A stretch of DNA of 57,104 bases from Micromonospora sp. KC606 (GTDB lineage Bacteria > Actinomycetota > Actinomycetes > Mycobacteriales > Micromonosporaceae): NCBI RefSeq assembly GCF_004348675.1, contig NZ_SMKN01000020.1:1-57104 (forward strand). The letters run 5' to 3'. A program made the position numbers and the translations under genes. Positions 1 through 7,748 of the stretch are shown in pieces. The number at the start of each line of letters is the position of its first letter. The first letter of the stretch is position 1. The notes under the pieces are model-generated. The model was not told the origin of the DNA, did no database searches, and saw only the letters and a list, made by a program, of their open reading frames with translations.

Positions 1-588
1 CACCGGCCCCGCACCGCCACCGGCCCGCTCCCCCCGCGCCACCTGCTCGGCAACCACCCGCGCGGTCAACGCCGGCGCCCCACACACGTCCAGCACCGCC
101 AGCGCCAACTCCGCAGGCAGGTCAGCCGGCAGCACCGCCGCGATCGACCGCGCGAACAGCACCGCGTACCCGTCGCACGGCACCTGCTCGCTGCGCCCGT
201 CCCAGCGCGTCAATCCGTCGAGGATCCGCAGCGGCGTCAACGTCAGCGACACCAGCGTCGCCACCCGGTCGCCGACGGCCAGCCCCAGCGGAGACCGCCG
301 GCCGACCTCATCCACCGTGCCGATCAACATCCCGCCGGAGCCCGTCACCGGGTTCTGCATCTTGCCCCGAGTCGAGATGATCTTCAGCACCTCGGCGCGG
401 ACCTTCTCCCCGTCGCCGCCGTGTTTCTCCGACAACTGCCGGAAGCTCGCCGCGTCCAGGTTCAGCCGCTCCACCCGGATGCGCACCTCGTTCGGGGCGA
501 TCCGCAGGTCGGTGTCCAACCGCCACGCCGCCTGCGGCAGTACCCCCGCCGGTTCCACAACGCGGTGCAGACCCACCGGTGACGTCAC
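1..588 (-). CDS. kdd: L-erythro-3,5-diaminohexanoate dehydrogenase, N-terminal part (runs off window)
   Basis: Only the first 196 codons are present; the gene continues beyond base 1. The GTG start at 588 is preceded by a strong GGGGAGG site at about 591-600. The visible residues include a region resembling the substrate half of this dehydrogenase (LRIAPNEVRIRVERLNLDAA, then a GKMQNPVTGSGGM stretch and a VGDRVATLVSL medium-chain-reductase-like segment). The enzyme oxidatively deaminates 3,5-diaminohexanoate to 5-amino-3-oxohexanoate in the beta-lysine route of lysine breakdown. It is divergent from a lysine 2,3-aminomutase gene 143 bases away, which is the main support for the name. The identification rests on recalled family sequence plus this neighbourhood. 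Confidence 0.72.
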   Translation of the reverse strand, partial: MTSPVGLHRVVEPAGVLPQAAWRLDTDLRIAPNEVRIRVERLNLDAASFRQLSEKHGGDGEKVRAEVLKIISTRGKMQNPVTGSGGMLIGTVDEVGRRSPLGLAVGDRVATLVSLTLTPLRILDGLTRWDGRSEQVPCDGYAVLFARSIAAVLPADLPAELALAVLDVCGAPALTARVVAEQVARGERAGGGAGPV

Positions 589-731
589 GCCGACCTCCCC
601 TGTCAGCCGCTCGAAGCCCCGGCCAGGGCTCGCATCGCGGGAAAACTTACGGCAGACTAATTTCTTCGCCGGATATTTTCCAGTAGCCTACGGGCCGCTG
701 ATCATCCGCACCCACGCACCGAGGAGGGGCC
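589..731. promoter_or_regulatory. Divergent promoter region kdd/kamA
   Basis: This 143-base gap separates two divergent lysine-catabolism genes. It has a conspicuously A/T-richer core at about 645-690, unlike the flanking coding DNA. No clear palindromic operator or matched -35/-10 pair could be assigned by eye. Both promoters must lie here if the genes are transcribed separately. Confidence 0.45.
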
Positions 732-2138
732 GTGACCCAGACCCAACCGGTTGAGACCATCCCTCAACCCCGTCACGCCCCGGTCGCCGCACCGACCGCC
801 GGGCAGCCGTACGAATACCGCCGCAGCCCCCTGGTCGAACCCGACTGGACCCGCTTCCCCGGCTGGCGCCACATCACCCGCGAGCAGTGGGAGAACGCCC
901 AGTGGCAGCGCGTCAACTGCGTCAAGAACATCAAGCAGCTGCGCGGCATCCTCGGTGACCTCGTCGACGAGACTTTCTACGCCGACCTGCAAGCCGACCA
1001 GAAGGCCCTGGCCACCATGTCCATGCTGGTCCCGCCGCAGATGCTCAACACCATGGTCCCGGTCGACCCCGTGACCACCGAGGCGTTCCTCGCCGACCCC
1101 ATTCGGCGCTACATGATCCCCGTCGCCTCCGACCGGCGCACCGACTGGCCGTCCCACCCGTACGCCAGCCGCGACTCACTCCACGAACACGACATGTGGG
1201 TCGCCGAAGGCCTCACCCACCGCTACCCCACCAAGGTCCTCGCCGAACTGCTCTCGACCTGCCCGCAGTACTGCGGGCACTGCACCCGGATGGACCTGGT
1301 CGGCAACTCCACCCCCGCCGTCGACAAGCTCAAACTCACCCTCAAGCCCGTCGACCGCTACGACGCCCACATCAGCTACCTCAAGGCCCACCCCGGCGTC
1401 CGCGACGTGGTCGTCTCCGGCGGCGACGTCGCCAACGTCCCCTGGCGTAACCTCGAGTCCTACCTGATGCGGCTGCTCGAGATCGAAACCATCCGCGACA
1501 TCCGCCTCGCCACCAAGGCCCTCATGGGCCTGCCCCAGCACTGGCTCCAGCCCGACGTCGTCGAGGGCCTGGAACGCGTCGCCCGCACCGCCGCCCGCCG
1601 CGGCGTGAACCTCGCCATCCACACCCACGTCAACCACGCCCAGTCGCTCACCCCACTGGTCGCCAAGGCCGCCCAGACCGCCCTCGACGTCGGCGTCCGC
1701 GACGTCCGCAACCAGGGCGTGCTCATGCGCGGCGTCAACGCCACCGCCTCCGACCTGCTCGACCTCTGCTTCGCCCTCCAGGGCGAGGCCGGCATTCTGC
1801 CGTACTACTTCTACCTGTGCGACATGATCCCCAATGCCGAGCACTGGCGCGTCCCCGTCTGGCACGCCCAGCAACTCCAGCACGACATCATGGGCTACCT
1901 GCCCGGCTACGCCACCCCGCGGATCGTCTGCGACGTCCCCTTCGTCGGCAAGCGCTGGGTGCACATGCTCACCGAGTACGACCGGGAGCACGGCATCTCG
2001 TACTGGACCAAGAACTACCGCACCTCCATCGAGTCGGCGGACCTGGAGGCGCTGAACAAGCGCTACGCCTACTACGACCCGATCGACACCCTGCCCGAGT
2101 CCGGGCAGACCTGGTGGGACATCCACCGCGACGACTGA
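732..2138 (+). CDS. kamA: Lysine 2,3-aminomutase family radical SAM enzyme
   Basis: The 468-residue protein carries the radical SAM cluster motif CPQYCGHC (CxxxCxxC, near residues 180-190), which binds a [4Fe-4S] cluster and S-adenosylmethionine. The lysine in the later FVGKRW segment aligns with the pyridoxal-phosphate lysine of clostridial KamA. The expected reaction interconverts L-lysine and beta-lysine. The GTG start at 732 is preceded by GAGGAGGGG. The sequence is of the divergent actinobacterial type, so another amino acid substrate is possible, but the divergent kdd gene makes lysine the most likely. It is followed directly by a strong terminator. Confidence 0.87.
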   Translation: MTQTQPVETIPQPRHAPVAAPTAGQPYEYRRSPLVEPDWTRFPGWRHITREQWENAQWQRVNCVKNIKQLRGILGDLVDETFYADLQADQKALATMSMLVPPQMLNTMVPVDPVTTEAFLADPIRRYMIPVASDRRTDWPSHPYASRDSLHEHDMWVAEGLTHRYPTKVLAELLSTCPQYCGHCTRMDLVGNSTPAVDKLKLTLKPVDRYDAHISYLKAHPGVRDVVVSGGDVANVPWRNLESYLMRLLEIETIRDIRLATKALMGLPQHWLQPDVVEGLERVARTAARRGVNLAIHTHVNHAQSLTPLVAKAAQTALDVGVRDVRNQGVLMRGVNATASDLLDLCFALQGEAGILPYYFYLCDMIPNAEHWRVPVWHAQQLQHDIMGYLPGYATPRIVCDVPFVGKRWVHMLTEYDREHGISYWTKNYRTSIESADLEALNKRYAYYDPIDTLPESGQTWWDIHRDD

Positions 2139-2148
2139 CCAACGCAGG

Positions 2149-2185
2149 CCGAGGCCCCGTCACCGGCGTGGTGACGGGGCCTCGG
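2149..2185 (+). terminator. Rho-independent-like terminator after kamA
   Basis: A perfect 16-base inverted repeat (2149-2164 and 2170-2185) has a 5-base loop and begins 11 bases after the kamA stop. There is no U-tract, which is usual for high-GC actinobacteria. It lies between kamA and the convergent csbD-like gene and could serve both strands. Confidence 0.88.
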
Positions 2186-2206
2186 CACATCCGGCGGCGT
2201 GTCCGG

Positions 2207-2392
2207 TCAGCGCGTCGCGTCCCGAACGTCCTCGCCGCCCTCCTGCTTCCCGGCCTGCCCGGCGCGGGCGGCACTCTGCTGTTGAGCGCCCTCGGCACGC
2301 AACCGCTCGTTGTCGGTGACGTCGCCGATCCGCTCCCTTGCCACGCCGGCCAGCTCCTCTGCCTTGCTCTTCGCCCTGTCGGTGACCCTCAT
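2207..2392 (-). CDS. CsbD family stress protein
   Basis: This 61-residue, highly charged, helical protein begins MRVTDRAKSKAEELAG and continues with RERIGDVTDNERL, the typical CsbD-like pattern (KxEELAGKxKExxG and DxxLxAEG). ATG at 2392 is preceded by GGAGG. CsbD proteins are small, often general-stress-induced proteins with no assigned biochemical activity. It is convergent with kamA across the shared terminator. Confidence 0.82.
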   Translation of the reverse strand: MRVTDRAKSKAEELAGVARERIGDVTDNERLRAEGAQQQSAARAGQAGKQEGGEDVRDATR

Positions 2393-2524
2393 GTCGCCTC
2401 CTGCCGTTGCTGCCGGCCGTCCACGGGACCTCTGACCCCGTTCTCCTGTCGCGTGCCCGATCAGGCGTGGTCGAAACGGCGTTGTCGCCTGGCGTCTGAG
2501 GGCAGGGCCACGTGCTGTATCGCG

Positions 2525-2543
2525 TCCTAGGACGATAGGTTGG
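2525..2543 (+). repeat. Direct repeat, copy 1 (TCCTAGGACRATAGGT motif)
   Basis: This copy reads TCCTAGGACGATAGGTTGG and matches 2938-2956 at all but two of 19 positions. The core GTCCTAGGAC is itself palindromic. Both copies have the same orientation, about 413 bases apart. The downstream copy precedes a gene, so a duplicated promoter or regulator site is one reading; the function is unknown. Confidence 0.6.
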
Positions 2544-2937
2544 AACCTGCGCAGCGCGAAGCGGTCAGTCCATCAAAACGACCTCAAGTGACGGTAAGTA
2601 GCAGCGGCGAACGCACGCGAGCCGGGCCGTGCAGTCGGCGACGACCTCCGTAAGCCACCCGATCGCGTCACACGACCATGCGGCCAGTTCCCCACGCACA
2701 CCACCCGTGGCGGGGCGGGCGAGCCGTGCCAGGAACTGTCGTGAAACGGCGATGGAAGGCCCGACCGGCGAACTCGGCGAACCACGCGACCGTTCGGATT
2801 GCCGGCACCGGCGCGTCGGCGGACGCCCTGAGGGGCCGAGGTGGTCTCGGCGCAGCGTCGACGGGTACTCGCCGCCGCTCACCCGCCACCGGGCGATCGG
2901 TTTCTCCGCCACGTCCGGGTTCACGTCCCGTACGGCT

Positions 2938-2956
2938 TCCTAGGACAATAGGTGGG
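2938..2956 (+). repeat. Direct repeat, copy 2 (TCCTAGGACRATAGGT motif)
   Basis: This copy reads TCCTAGGACAATAGGTGGG. It ends about 48 bases upstream of the phosphatase start, a position compatible with a promoter or operator for that gene. See copy 1 at 2525. Confidence 0.6.
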
Positions 2957-3003
2957 TTGGTGGCTGCCGAGCCGGGACGGCGACGAACTGATTGACTGGG
3001 GGG

Positions 3004-3570
3004 ATGAGCGAGATCCTCCTGGTCCGGCACGGTGAGACCACCTGGAGCGCCAACCGCCGACACACCTCGTACACCGACCTGGAGCTGACCCCCGACGGCG
3101 AGCGCCAGGCCCACGCGCTCGGCGGCGTGCTCGTCGGCCGGCGCTTCGCCCGGGTGCTGACCAGCCCGCGCCGGCGGGCCGTGCGCACCGCGCAACTCGC
3201 CGGGCTCATGGTCGACCGGACCGACGACGACCTCGTCGAGTGGAACTACGGCGAGTACGAGGGACGCACCACCGCCGACAACCACGCCGACCACCCGGAC
3301 TGGAACCTCTGGACCGACGGCTGCCCGGGCGGCGAGTCCCCCACGCAGGTCGGCCAGCGGGTCGACCGGCTGCTCGCCCGGGTCACGCCCCTGCTGGACC
3401 GGGGTAGCGTCGCGCTCGTCGGGCACGCCCACTGCCTGCGCGTCGTCGGCGCCCGCTGGATCGGCCTGCCGCCCTCCGGCGGCGGAAAACTACGGCTGGA
3501 CACCGCCACCGTCTCCGTCCTCGGATACGAGCACGGCCGGCCGGTCATCCTGCGCTGGAACGGTGGCTGA
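3004..3570 (+). CDS. Histidine phosphatase family protein (phosphoglycerate-mutase-like)
   Basis: The protein begins MSEILLVRHGETTWS and carries the RHG catalytic motif of the branch-1 histidine phosphatase superfamily, where the histidine is phosphorylated in the reaction. Further family markers are LTPDGERQA, the WNYGEYEGRTT segment (acid residue region) and VGHAHCLRV with the second catalytic histidine. At 188 residues it is the usual length. ATG 3004 follows a G-run; an in-frame TTG at 2992 would add four residues. The substrate cannot be read from the sequence. Confidence 0.88.
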   Translation: MSEILLVRHGETTWSANRRHTSYTDLELTPDGERQAHALGGVLVGRRFARVLTSPRRRAVRTAQLAGLMVDRTDDDLVEWNYGEYEGRTTADNHADHPDWNLWTDGCPGGESPTQVGQRVDRLLARVTPLLDRGSVALVGHAHCLRVVGARWIGLPPSGGGKLRLDTATVSVLGYEHGRPVILRWNGG

Positions 3571-3724
3571 GCAGCTACCCTACCGGCCTGTCACGCAGCC
3601 TTGGCCGGGGCAATCGCGGCGCGCGCTGGCGGCCCGCCCACTGCACCTGCCCAGCGTCGCGGGGGGCGGTGAGCGGCCTGCCCCGGCCTGCCCCGGCGCC
3701 CAGCCTCTGGCCTCACCCAAGGTT

Positions 3725-3742
3725 CTCTGACTAAAGTCAGAG
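3725..3742. promoter_or_regulatory. Perfect 18-base palindromic operator of the MarR-GNAT gene
   Basis: CTCTGACT-AA-AGTCAGAG is an exact inverted repeat that ends one base before the ATG at 3744. A MarR-type protein is encoded directly downstream, so autoregulation is the obvious inference. The site leaves no room for a normal ribosome-binding site, which points to a leaderless or near-leaderless message. Confidence 0.8.
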
Positions 3743-3743
3743 G

Positions 3744-4655
3744 ATGGATGCGGCGCAGATTGACCAGGTGCGGCGGTTCAACCGCACCGTCACCGAACGC
3801 GTGGGCGTGCTCCACGACCGCTACCTGGGCCGCGACCGGCCGATCGGCGAGGCCCGGCTGCTCTGGGAGATCGGCGAGGCCGGCTTGGACGTGCGGCTCC
3901 TGCGTGAACGGCTCGGACTCGATTCCGGGTACGTCAGTCGGCTGCTGCGTTCCCTGGAAACCGACGGCCTGGCGACAGTGGAGCCGCAACTGCGGGACAG
4001 GCGTGTACGCACCGTCCGGCTCACCGAGAAAGGCCGAACGGAGCGCGCCCTGCTTGATGGCCGCAGTAACGAACTGGCCAGTTCCCTCCTCGAGCCACTC
4101 AATACCCCACAACGCGCCCGGCTGGTCGCGGCCATGGCCGAGGTCGACCGGTTGCTGACCGCCGCGACGGTCACTCTGGCCGTCGTCGACCCCGACCACC
4201 CCGACGCCCGGCACTGCCTGTTGTCCTACTTCGCTGAGCTTCGGCAGCTCTTCGAGACCGGCTTCGATCCCGCGCGCAGCCTGCTGCCCGACGCGGGCGA
4301 GCTCCGGCCGACTCGCGGCCTGTTTCTGGTCGCCCGGCTGCATGGCGAACCCATCGGTTGCGCCGGCGTGAAGCTGCCGCCCGGGGCGCCGGCAGAGATC
4401 AAGCGGATGTGGGTCGCCCCCCAGGCCCGCAGACTCGGCCTCGGCCGCCGGCTCCTGACCGAACTGGAGACCCGGGCCGCCCGGAACGGCTGTGACACGT
4501 TGCGCCTGGACACCAACAAGGCGCTAACCTCCGCGATCAACCTCTACCACTCCTTCGGCTTCCAGGAGGTCCCCGCCTTCAACAACGAGCCGTACGCCCA
4601 CCACTGGTTCGAGAAACGGGTCACCGCACCGTCGTACCCGACCGAGGCGGCGTGA
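3744..4655 (+). CDS. MarR-type HTH fused to GNAT N-acetyltransferase
   Basis: The 303-residue protein has two domains. Residues about 1-140 form a MarR winged helix, with LLWEIGEAGLDVRLLRERLG then a DSGYVSRLLRSLETDGL recognition region and a wing containing RDRRVRTV. Residues about 150-295 form a GNAT fold, with an RMWVAPQARRLGLGRRLL acetyl-CoA-binding loop (R/QxxGxG-like) and a C-terminal NLYHSFGFQEV motif. This is a known actinobacterial architecture, likely coupling small-molecule sensing to acetylation. The start is set by the palindrome ending just before ATG 3744. It is convergent with the Lrp gene, 7 bases away. Confidence 0.9.
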   Translation: MDAAQIDQVRRFNRTVTERVGVLHDRYLGRDRPIGEARLLWEIGEAGLDVRLLRERLGLDSGYVSRLLRSLETDGLATVEPQLRDRRVRTVRLTEKGRTERALLDGRSNELASSLLEPLNTPQRARLVAAMAEVDRLLTAATVTLAVVDPDHPDARHCLLSYFAELRQLFETGFDPARSLLPDAGELRPTRGLFLVARLHGEPIGCAGVKLPPGAPAEIKRMWVAPQARRLGLGRRLLTELETRAARNGCDTLRLDTNKALTSAINLYHSFGFQEVPAFNNEPYAHHWFEKRVTAPSYPTEAA

Positions 4656-4662
4656 CAAGCCG

Positions 4663-5142
4663 CTAGCCGGCGTCGCGCGCGCGGCGCCCCGACTCCCCCA
4701 GCGGGATCTTCGGCGGACGCCCCTCGTACGGGGTGGAGAGCACCACCGTCGTGCGGGTCGTGACGTTCGCGGCGGTGCGGATCTCCTGGAGCACCCGCTC
4801 CAGGTCCGCCGGACCGGCCACCCGCACCAGCAGCAGGTAGAAGTCCTCCCCCGCCACCGAGTAGCAGGAGTCGATCTCCGGCAGGTGGGCCAGCCGCTCC
4901 GGGGCGTCGTCGGGCTGCGACGGGTCGAACGGCCGGATCGCCACGAACGCCGTCAGTGGCAGGTCCAACGCCTCGAAGGAGACCTTCGCGGCGTACCCGT
5001 GGATCACGCCGCGCTGCTCCAGCCGGCGGACCCGCTGGTGCACGGCGGAGACCGACAGCCCCACCCTCTCGGCCAGGTCGGTGTACGACAGCCGGCCGTC
5101 AGCGGTCAGCGCGGCGACGATGGCACGGTCGATCTCCTCCAC
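4663..5142 (-). CDS. Lrp/AsnC family transcriptional regulator
   Basis: The N-terminal HTH is clear (DRAIVAALTADGRLSYTDLA, then ERVGLSVSAVHQRVRRLEQRG) and is followed by the RAM/AsnC ligand-binding domain with AFVAIRPFDPSQ and a CYSVAGEDFYLLLVRV core. Family members sense amino acids and form octamers. I chose GTG 5142, 10 bases after an AGG element; a TTG at 5151 would add three residues. It lies next to an acyl-CoA dehydrogenase gene transcribed the same way, 156 bases upstream in sequence order, so branched-chain or other amino-acid catabolism is a reasonable but unproven target. Confidence 0.9.
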   Translation of the reverse strand: MEEIDRAIVAALTADGRLSYTDLAERVGLSVSAVHQRVRRLEQRGVIHGYAAKVSFEALDLPLTAFVAIRPFDPSQPDDAPERLAHLPEIDSCYSVAGEDFYLLLVRVAGPADLERVLQEIRTAANVTTRTTVVLSTPYEGRPPKIPLGESGRRARDAG

Positions 5143-5298
5143 GGCGTGCAACCTACCGCGTGCGGTGGCCCCACGCGTGCCGGCCCCGCCGGAGGTGACG
5201 GTCGGCGCAGCGCGCGATCACCGAAGGTTGTGGTGCCGGGGTTGCCCTCCTCCGTCCATGTCGAGGGCCGGCGGGGTCGCGACGGCCGCCGGGGCAGG

Positions 5299-6441
5299 TC
5301 AGCCCTTCGCCAGGGCCCGCGAGATGACCAACCGCTGGATCTGGTTGGTGCCCTCGACGATCTGCAGCACCTTCGCCTCCCGCATGTACCGCTCGACCGG
5401 GTGGTCGGTGACGTATCCGGCGCCGCCGAGCACCTGCACCGCGTCGGTGGTCACCCGCATCGCCACGTCGGTGGCGAAGAGCTTCGCCTTCGCCGCTTCG
5501 ATGGAGTACGGCCGGCCGGCGTCGCGTAGCCGGGCCGCGGCGAGCGTCAACGCCCGCGCGGCGGAGAGCTGCGTGGCGTGGTCGGCGAGGTTGAACCCGA
5601 GCCCCTGAAAGTCGACGATGGGCCGGCCGAACTGTTGGCGTTCCCTGGCGTAGCCGACGGCGTAGTCCAGCGCCGCCTGGGTCAGGCCCACCGCACAGGC
5701 GGCGATGCCGAGCCGGCCGGAGTCCAGCGCCGACATGGCGATGGTGAAGCCCATCCCCTCGCCGCCGACCAGCCGGTCGGCCGGCACCCGGGCGTCGTCG
5801 AAGGCGATCTGCGCCACCGGGGAGGCGTGCAGGCCCATGGTCCGCTCGGCGGCCTGCGGCAGGATCCCGGGGGTGCCCCGGTCGGCGAGCAGACAGGAGA
5901 TGCCCTTCGGGCCGGGCCCGCCGGTACGGCAGAAGATGTTGTAGAAGTCGGCGGTTCCGGCGTGGGTGATCCACGACTTGGTGCCGGTCACGACGTACGA
6001 GTCACCGTCGCGTGCAGCCCTGGTGGTCAACGCGGCGGCGTCCGAGCCACCCTGTGGCTCGGACAGGCAGTACGCGCCGAGCAGCTCCCCGCCGAGCATG
6101 TCGGGCAGCAGCTCGCGCTGGGCGTCGCTGCCGAACTGGGCCACGGGGTGGCAGGACAGGGTGTGCACGCTGACCGCCTCGGCCACGGCGAGCCACCGGC
6201 TCGCCAGGATCTCCAGCACCTGGAGGTACACCTCGTACGGCTGGGCGGCGCCGCCGTGCTCCTCGGCGTACGGCAGGCCGAGCAGCCCGGCCCGGCCGAG
6301 GGTACGCAGCACCTCGCGGGGGAACTCGGCGCGCGCCTCGAAGTCGGCGGCCCGCGGGGCGAGTTCGCGGTCGGCGAGGTCGGTGGCGAGGTCGAGCAGG
6401 TCGTGGGCCTCGTCGGTGGGGAGGAGCCGGTCGATGGTCAT
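5299..6441 (-). CDS. Acyl-CoA dehydrogenase
   Basis: The 380-residue FAD flavoprotein oxidises an acyl-CoA to the 2-enoyl-CoA. The CLSEPQGGSDAAAL segment is the first acyl-CoA dehydrogenase signature and flavin contact. The C-terminal VEGTNQIQRLVISRAL carries the second signature, with the glutamate of EGTNQ in the position of the catalytic base in medium/short-chain enzymes. The start is ATG 6441, preceded by GGAG; upstream in-frame sequence is proline-rich and unlike the family. A candidate small ORF lies just upstream. Chain length specificity cannot be read; short or branched acyl-CoA is likely. Confidence 0.93.
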   Translation of the reverse strand: MTIDRLLPTDEAHDLLDLATDLADRELAPRAADFEARAEFPREVLRTLGRAGLLGLPYAEEHGGAAQPYEVYLQVLEILASRWLAVAEAVSVHTLSCHPVAQFGSDAQRELLPDMLGGELLGAYCLSEPQGGSDAAALTTRAARDGDSYVVTGTKSWITHAGTADFYNIFCRTGGPGPKGISCLLADRGTPGILPQAAERTMGLHASPVAQIAFDDARVPADRLVGGEGMGFTIAMSALDSGRLGIAACAVGLTQAALDYAVGYARERQQFGRPIVDFQGLGFNLADHATQLSAARALTLAAARLRDAGRPYSIEAAKAKLFATDVAMRVTTDAVQVLGGAGYVTDHPVERYMREAKVLQIVEGTNQIQRLVISRALAKG

Positions 6442-6457
6442 GGCGCGGTGAGCTCCG

Positions 6458-6601
6458 TCAGGGGGTGGTGGTGGTGAGCCGCTGGACGCCGTCCGCATGG
6501 CAGACGACGGTCTCCTCGGTCCGGACGCCGTGTCGCCCGGACCGACGGGGCCACGACCGTGGGTACGGTCCGTCGCCGCCGGGGTGGTCGACGATCCACA
6601 C
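6458..6601 (-). CDS. Candidate 47-residue small protein upstream of acyl-CoA dehydrogenase
   Basis: This frame from GTG 6601 has almost exclusively G or C at third codon positions and ends in a TGA 17 bases before the dehydrogenase start. The product is arginine- and histidine-rich, with the motif EETVVCHADGVQRL, and I do not recognise it. No good ribosome site was found and the codon bias alone is weak evidence at this GC content. It could be a leader peptide gene, or chance. Confidence 0.3.
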   Translation of the reverse strand: MWIVDHPGGDGPYPRSWPRRSGRHGVRTEETVVCHADGVQRLTTTTP

Positions 6602-6670
6602 CCCCGGCGGCCGGAGGCGCCTCGGCGGCTGGCCGGGCGTACGGGTGCGGCTGGTCGGATCCCACCCCGC

Positions 6671-6716
6671 TAGCTTAACGGTCGTTTGGTAGAGGGCGGA
6701 ACCGACCGGCCGGTTC
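6671..6716. promoter_or_regulatory. Dyad elements upstream of the acyl-CoA dehydrogenase and DUF72 genes
   Basis: AACG-GT-CGTT (6677-6686) sits in an A/T-rich island and resembles TetR-family operators often found before acyl-CoA dehydrogenase genes. A second imperfect dyad, AACCGACCGGCCGGTT, lies at 6701-6716. Together they form the only operator-like sequence in the divergent gap between the minus-strand dehydrogenase and the plus-strand DUF72 gene. Confidence 0.4.
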
Positions 6717-6809
6717 GCCCGTTGCCCGCCCGGATACGGTGTCCGGTGCGGTCAGGGACCTGGCTTTGCCCGGTCGCCGCCAGCACGGCGCGGGTGGGAA
6801 GGATCGGGT

Positions 6810-7661
6810 ATGCGTCTTCACGTTGGGTGCGCGATGTGGACCCACCGATCGTGGCAGGGCCGACTGCTGGCGCACCCACTGCCGCCCACCGAGCGCCTGC
6901 GCCACTACGCCCGCTGGTGCACCGCGGTCGAGGGGAACACCACCTTCTACGCGACCCCCAGCAGGGACGCCGTGGCGTCGTGGGCGCAGCAGACCGACCC
7001 CGGCTTCCGGTTCCTCCCCAAGCTGCCCAAGCTGGTCACCCACGAACGCCGGCTCGCCGACGTCGACGAACCGCTACGCGCCTTCCTGGACGCGATCGAG
7101 CCACTCGGGCCACGGACGCACGCCCTCTGGATCCAGCTGCCGGGCTCGTTCGGCCCCGCCGACGTCCCCACGCTGGCCCGTTTCCTGCGCCGGCTCCCCA
7201 CCTCCCACCGGTACGCCGTGGAGGTCCGTCATCCGGCGTTCTTCACCGACCCCCGCGCGACGCGACAGATCGAAGGCGTGCTCACCGACGCGCAGGCCGA
7301 ATGGATCCCCTTCGACACCACCGCCTTCTTCGCCAGCCCGCCGACCAGCGACGCCGAACGGGACGCCTGGACCAGGAAACCGCGGCTGCCGCTGCGGTCA
7401 CGCGCGCTGACCGACCGGCCGATCGTGCGCTACCTCGGCCGGGACGACCACGGCCGAACGGTCGAGGGCTGGCAGCACTGGATCGACGTCGTCGTCGGTT
7501 GGCTGCGCGAGGGTCGCTCCCCGACCATGTTCGTCCACACCCCGGACAACGCCGACGCGCCCCTGCTCGCCCGCCGCTTCCACGACGACGTGCGGGCGCG
7601 CGTACCGAGCCTCGAGGTCCTGCCACAACCGGTGCCGGTCGAGCCGGCGACCCTTTTCTGA
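6810..7661 (+). CDS. DUF72 domain-containing protein (YecE-like)
   Basis: The 283-residue TIM-barrel-like protein starts MRLHVGCAMWTHRSWQG, the typical DUF72 opening (VGxxxWxxxxW). It then has VEGNTTFYATPS, FRFLPKLPKLVTHERR and VEVRHPAFF, the standard conserved blocks. ATG 6810 follows AAGGATC. No biochemical function is established for the family. The gene stands alone, divergent from the acyl-CoA dehydrogenase and followed by a sigma factor operon with an 87-base gap. Confidence 0.9.
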   Translation: MRLHVGCAMWTHRSWQGRLLAHPLPPTERLRHYARWCTAVEGNTTFYATPSRDAVASWAQQTDPGFRFLPKLPKLVTHERRLADVDEPLRAFLDAIEPLGPRTHALWIQLPGSFGPADVPTLARFLRRLPTSHRYAVEVRHPAFFTDPRATRQIEGVLTDAQAEWIPFDTTAFFASPPTSDAERDAWTRKPRLPLRSRALTDRPIVRYLGRDDHGRTVEGWQHWIDVVVGWLREGRSPTMFVHTPDNADAPLLARRFHDDVRARVPSLEVLPQPVPVEPATLF

Positions 7662-7748
7662 CGCGCTTCCCCCACGACCGGTCCCGACCGGTAATGCCGG
7701 CGCCTCGCGCCGACAAGTACTCCCGACGAACCGAGTTGTGGAGGTGCG

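Larger units (their letters stand above)
2393..3003. other. Gene-poor interval bounded by a repeated motif
   Basis: I see no convincing gene in these 611 bases. Open frames on both strands lack ribosome sites, family resemblance and consistent third-position bias. The interval contains two near-identical copies of an about 19-base motif (TCCTAGGAC followed by RATAGGT), listed separately. The second copy lies about 48 bases before the phosphatase gene. Confidence 0.5.

Noticed and set aside
2565..2924. A 119-codon minus-strand frame in the gene-poor interval
   Set aside because: Arg/Ser-rich composition, no ribosome site and no recognisable family. Overlapping frames on both strands are equally open.
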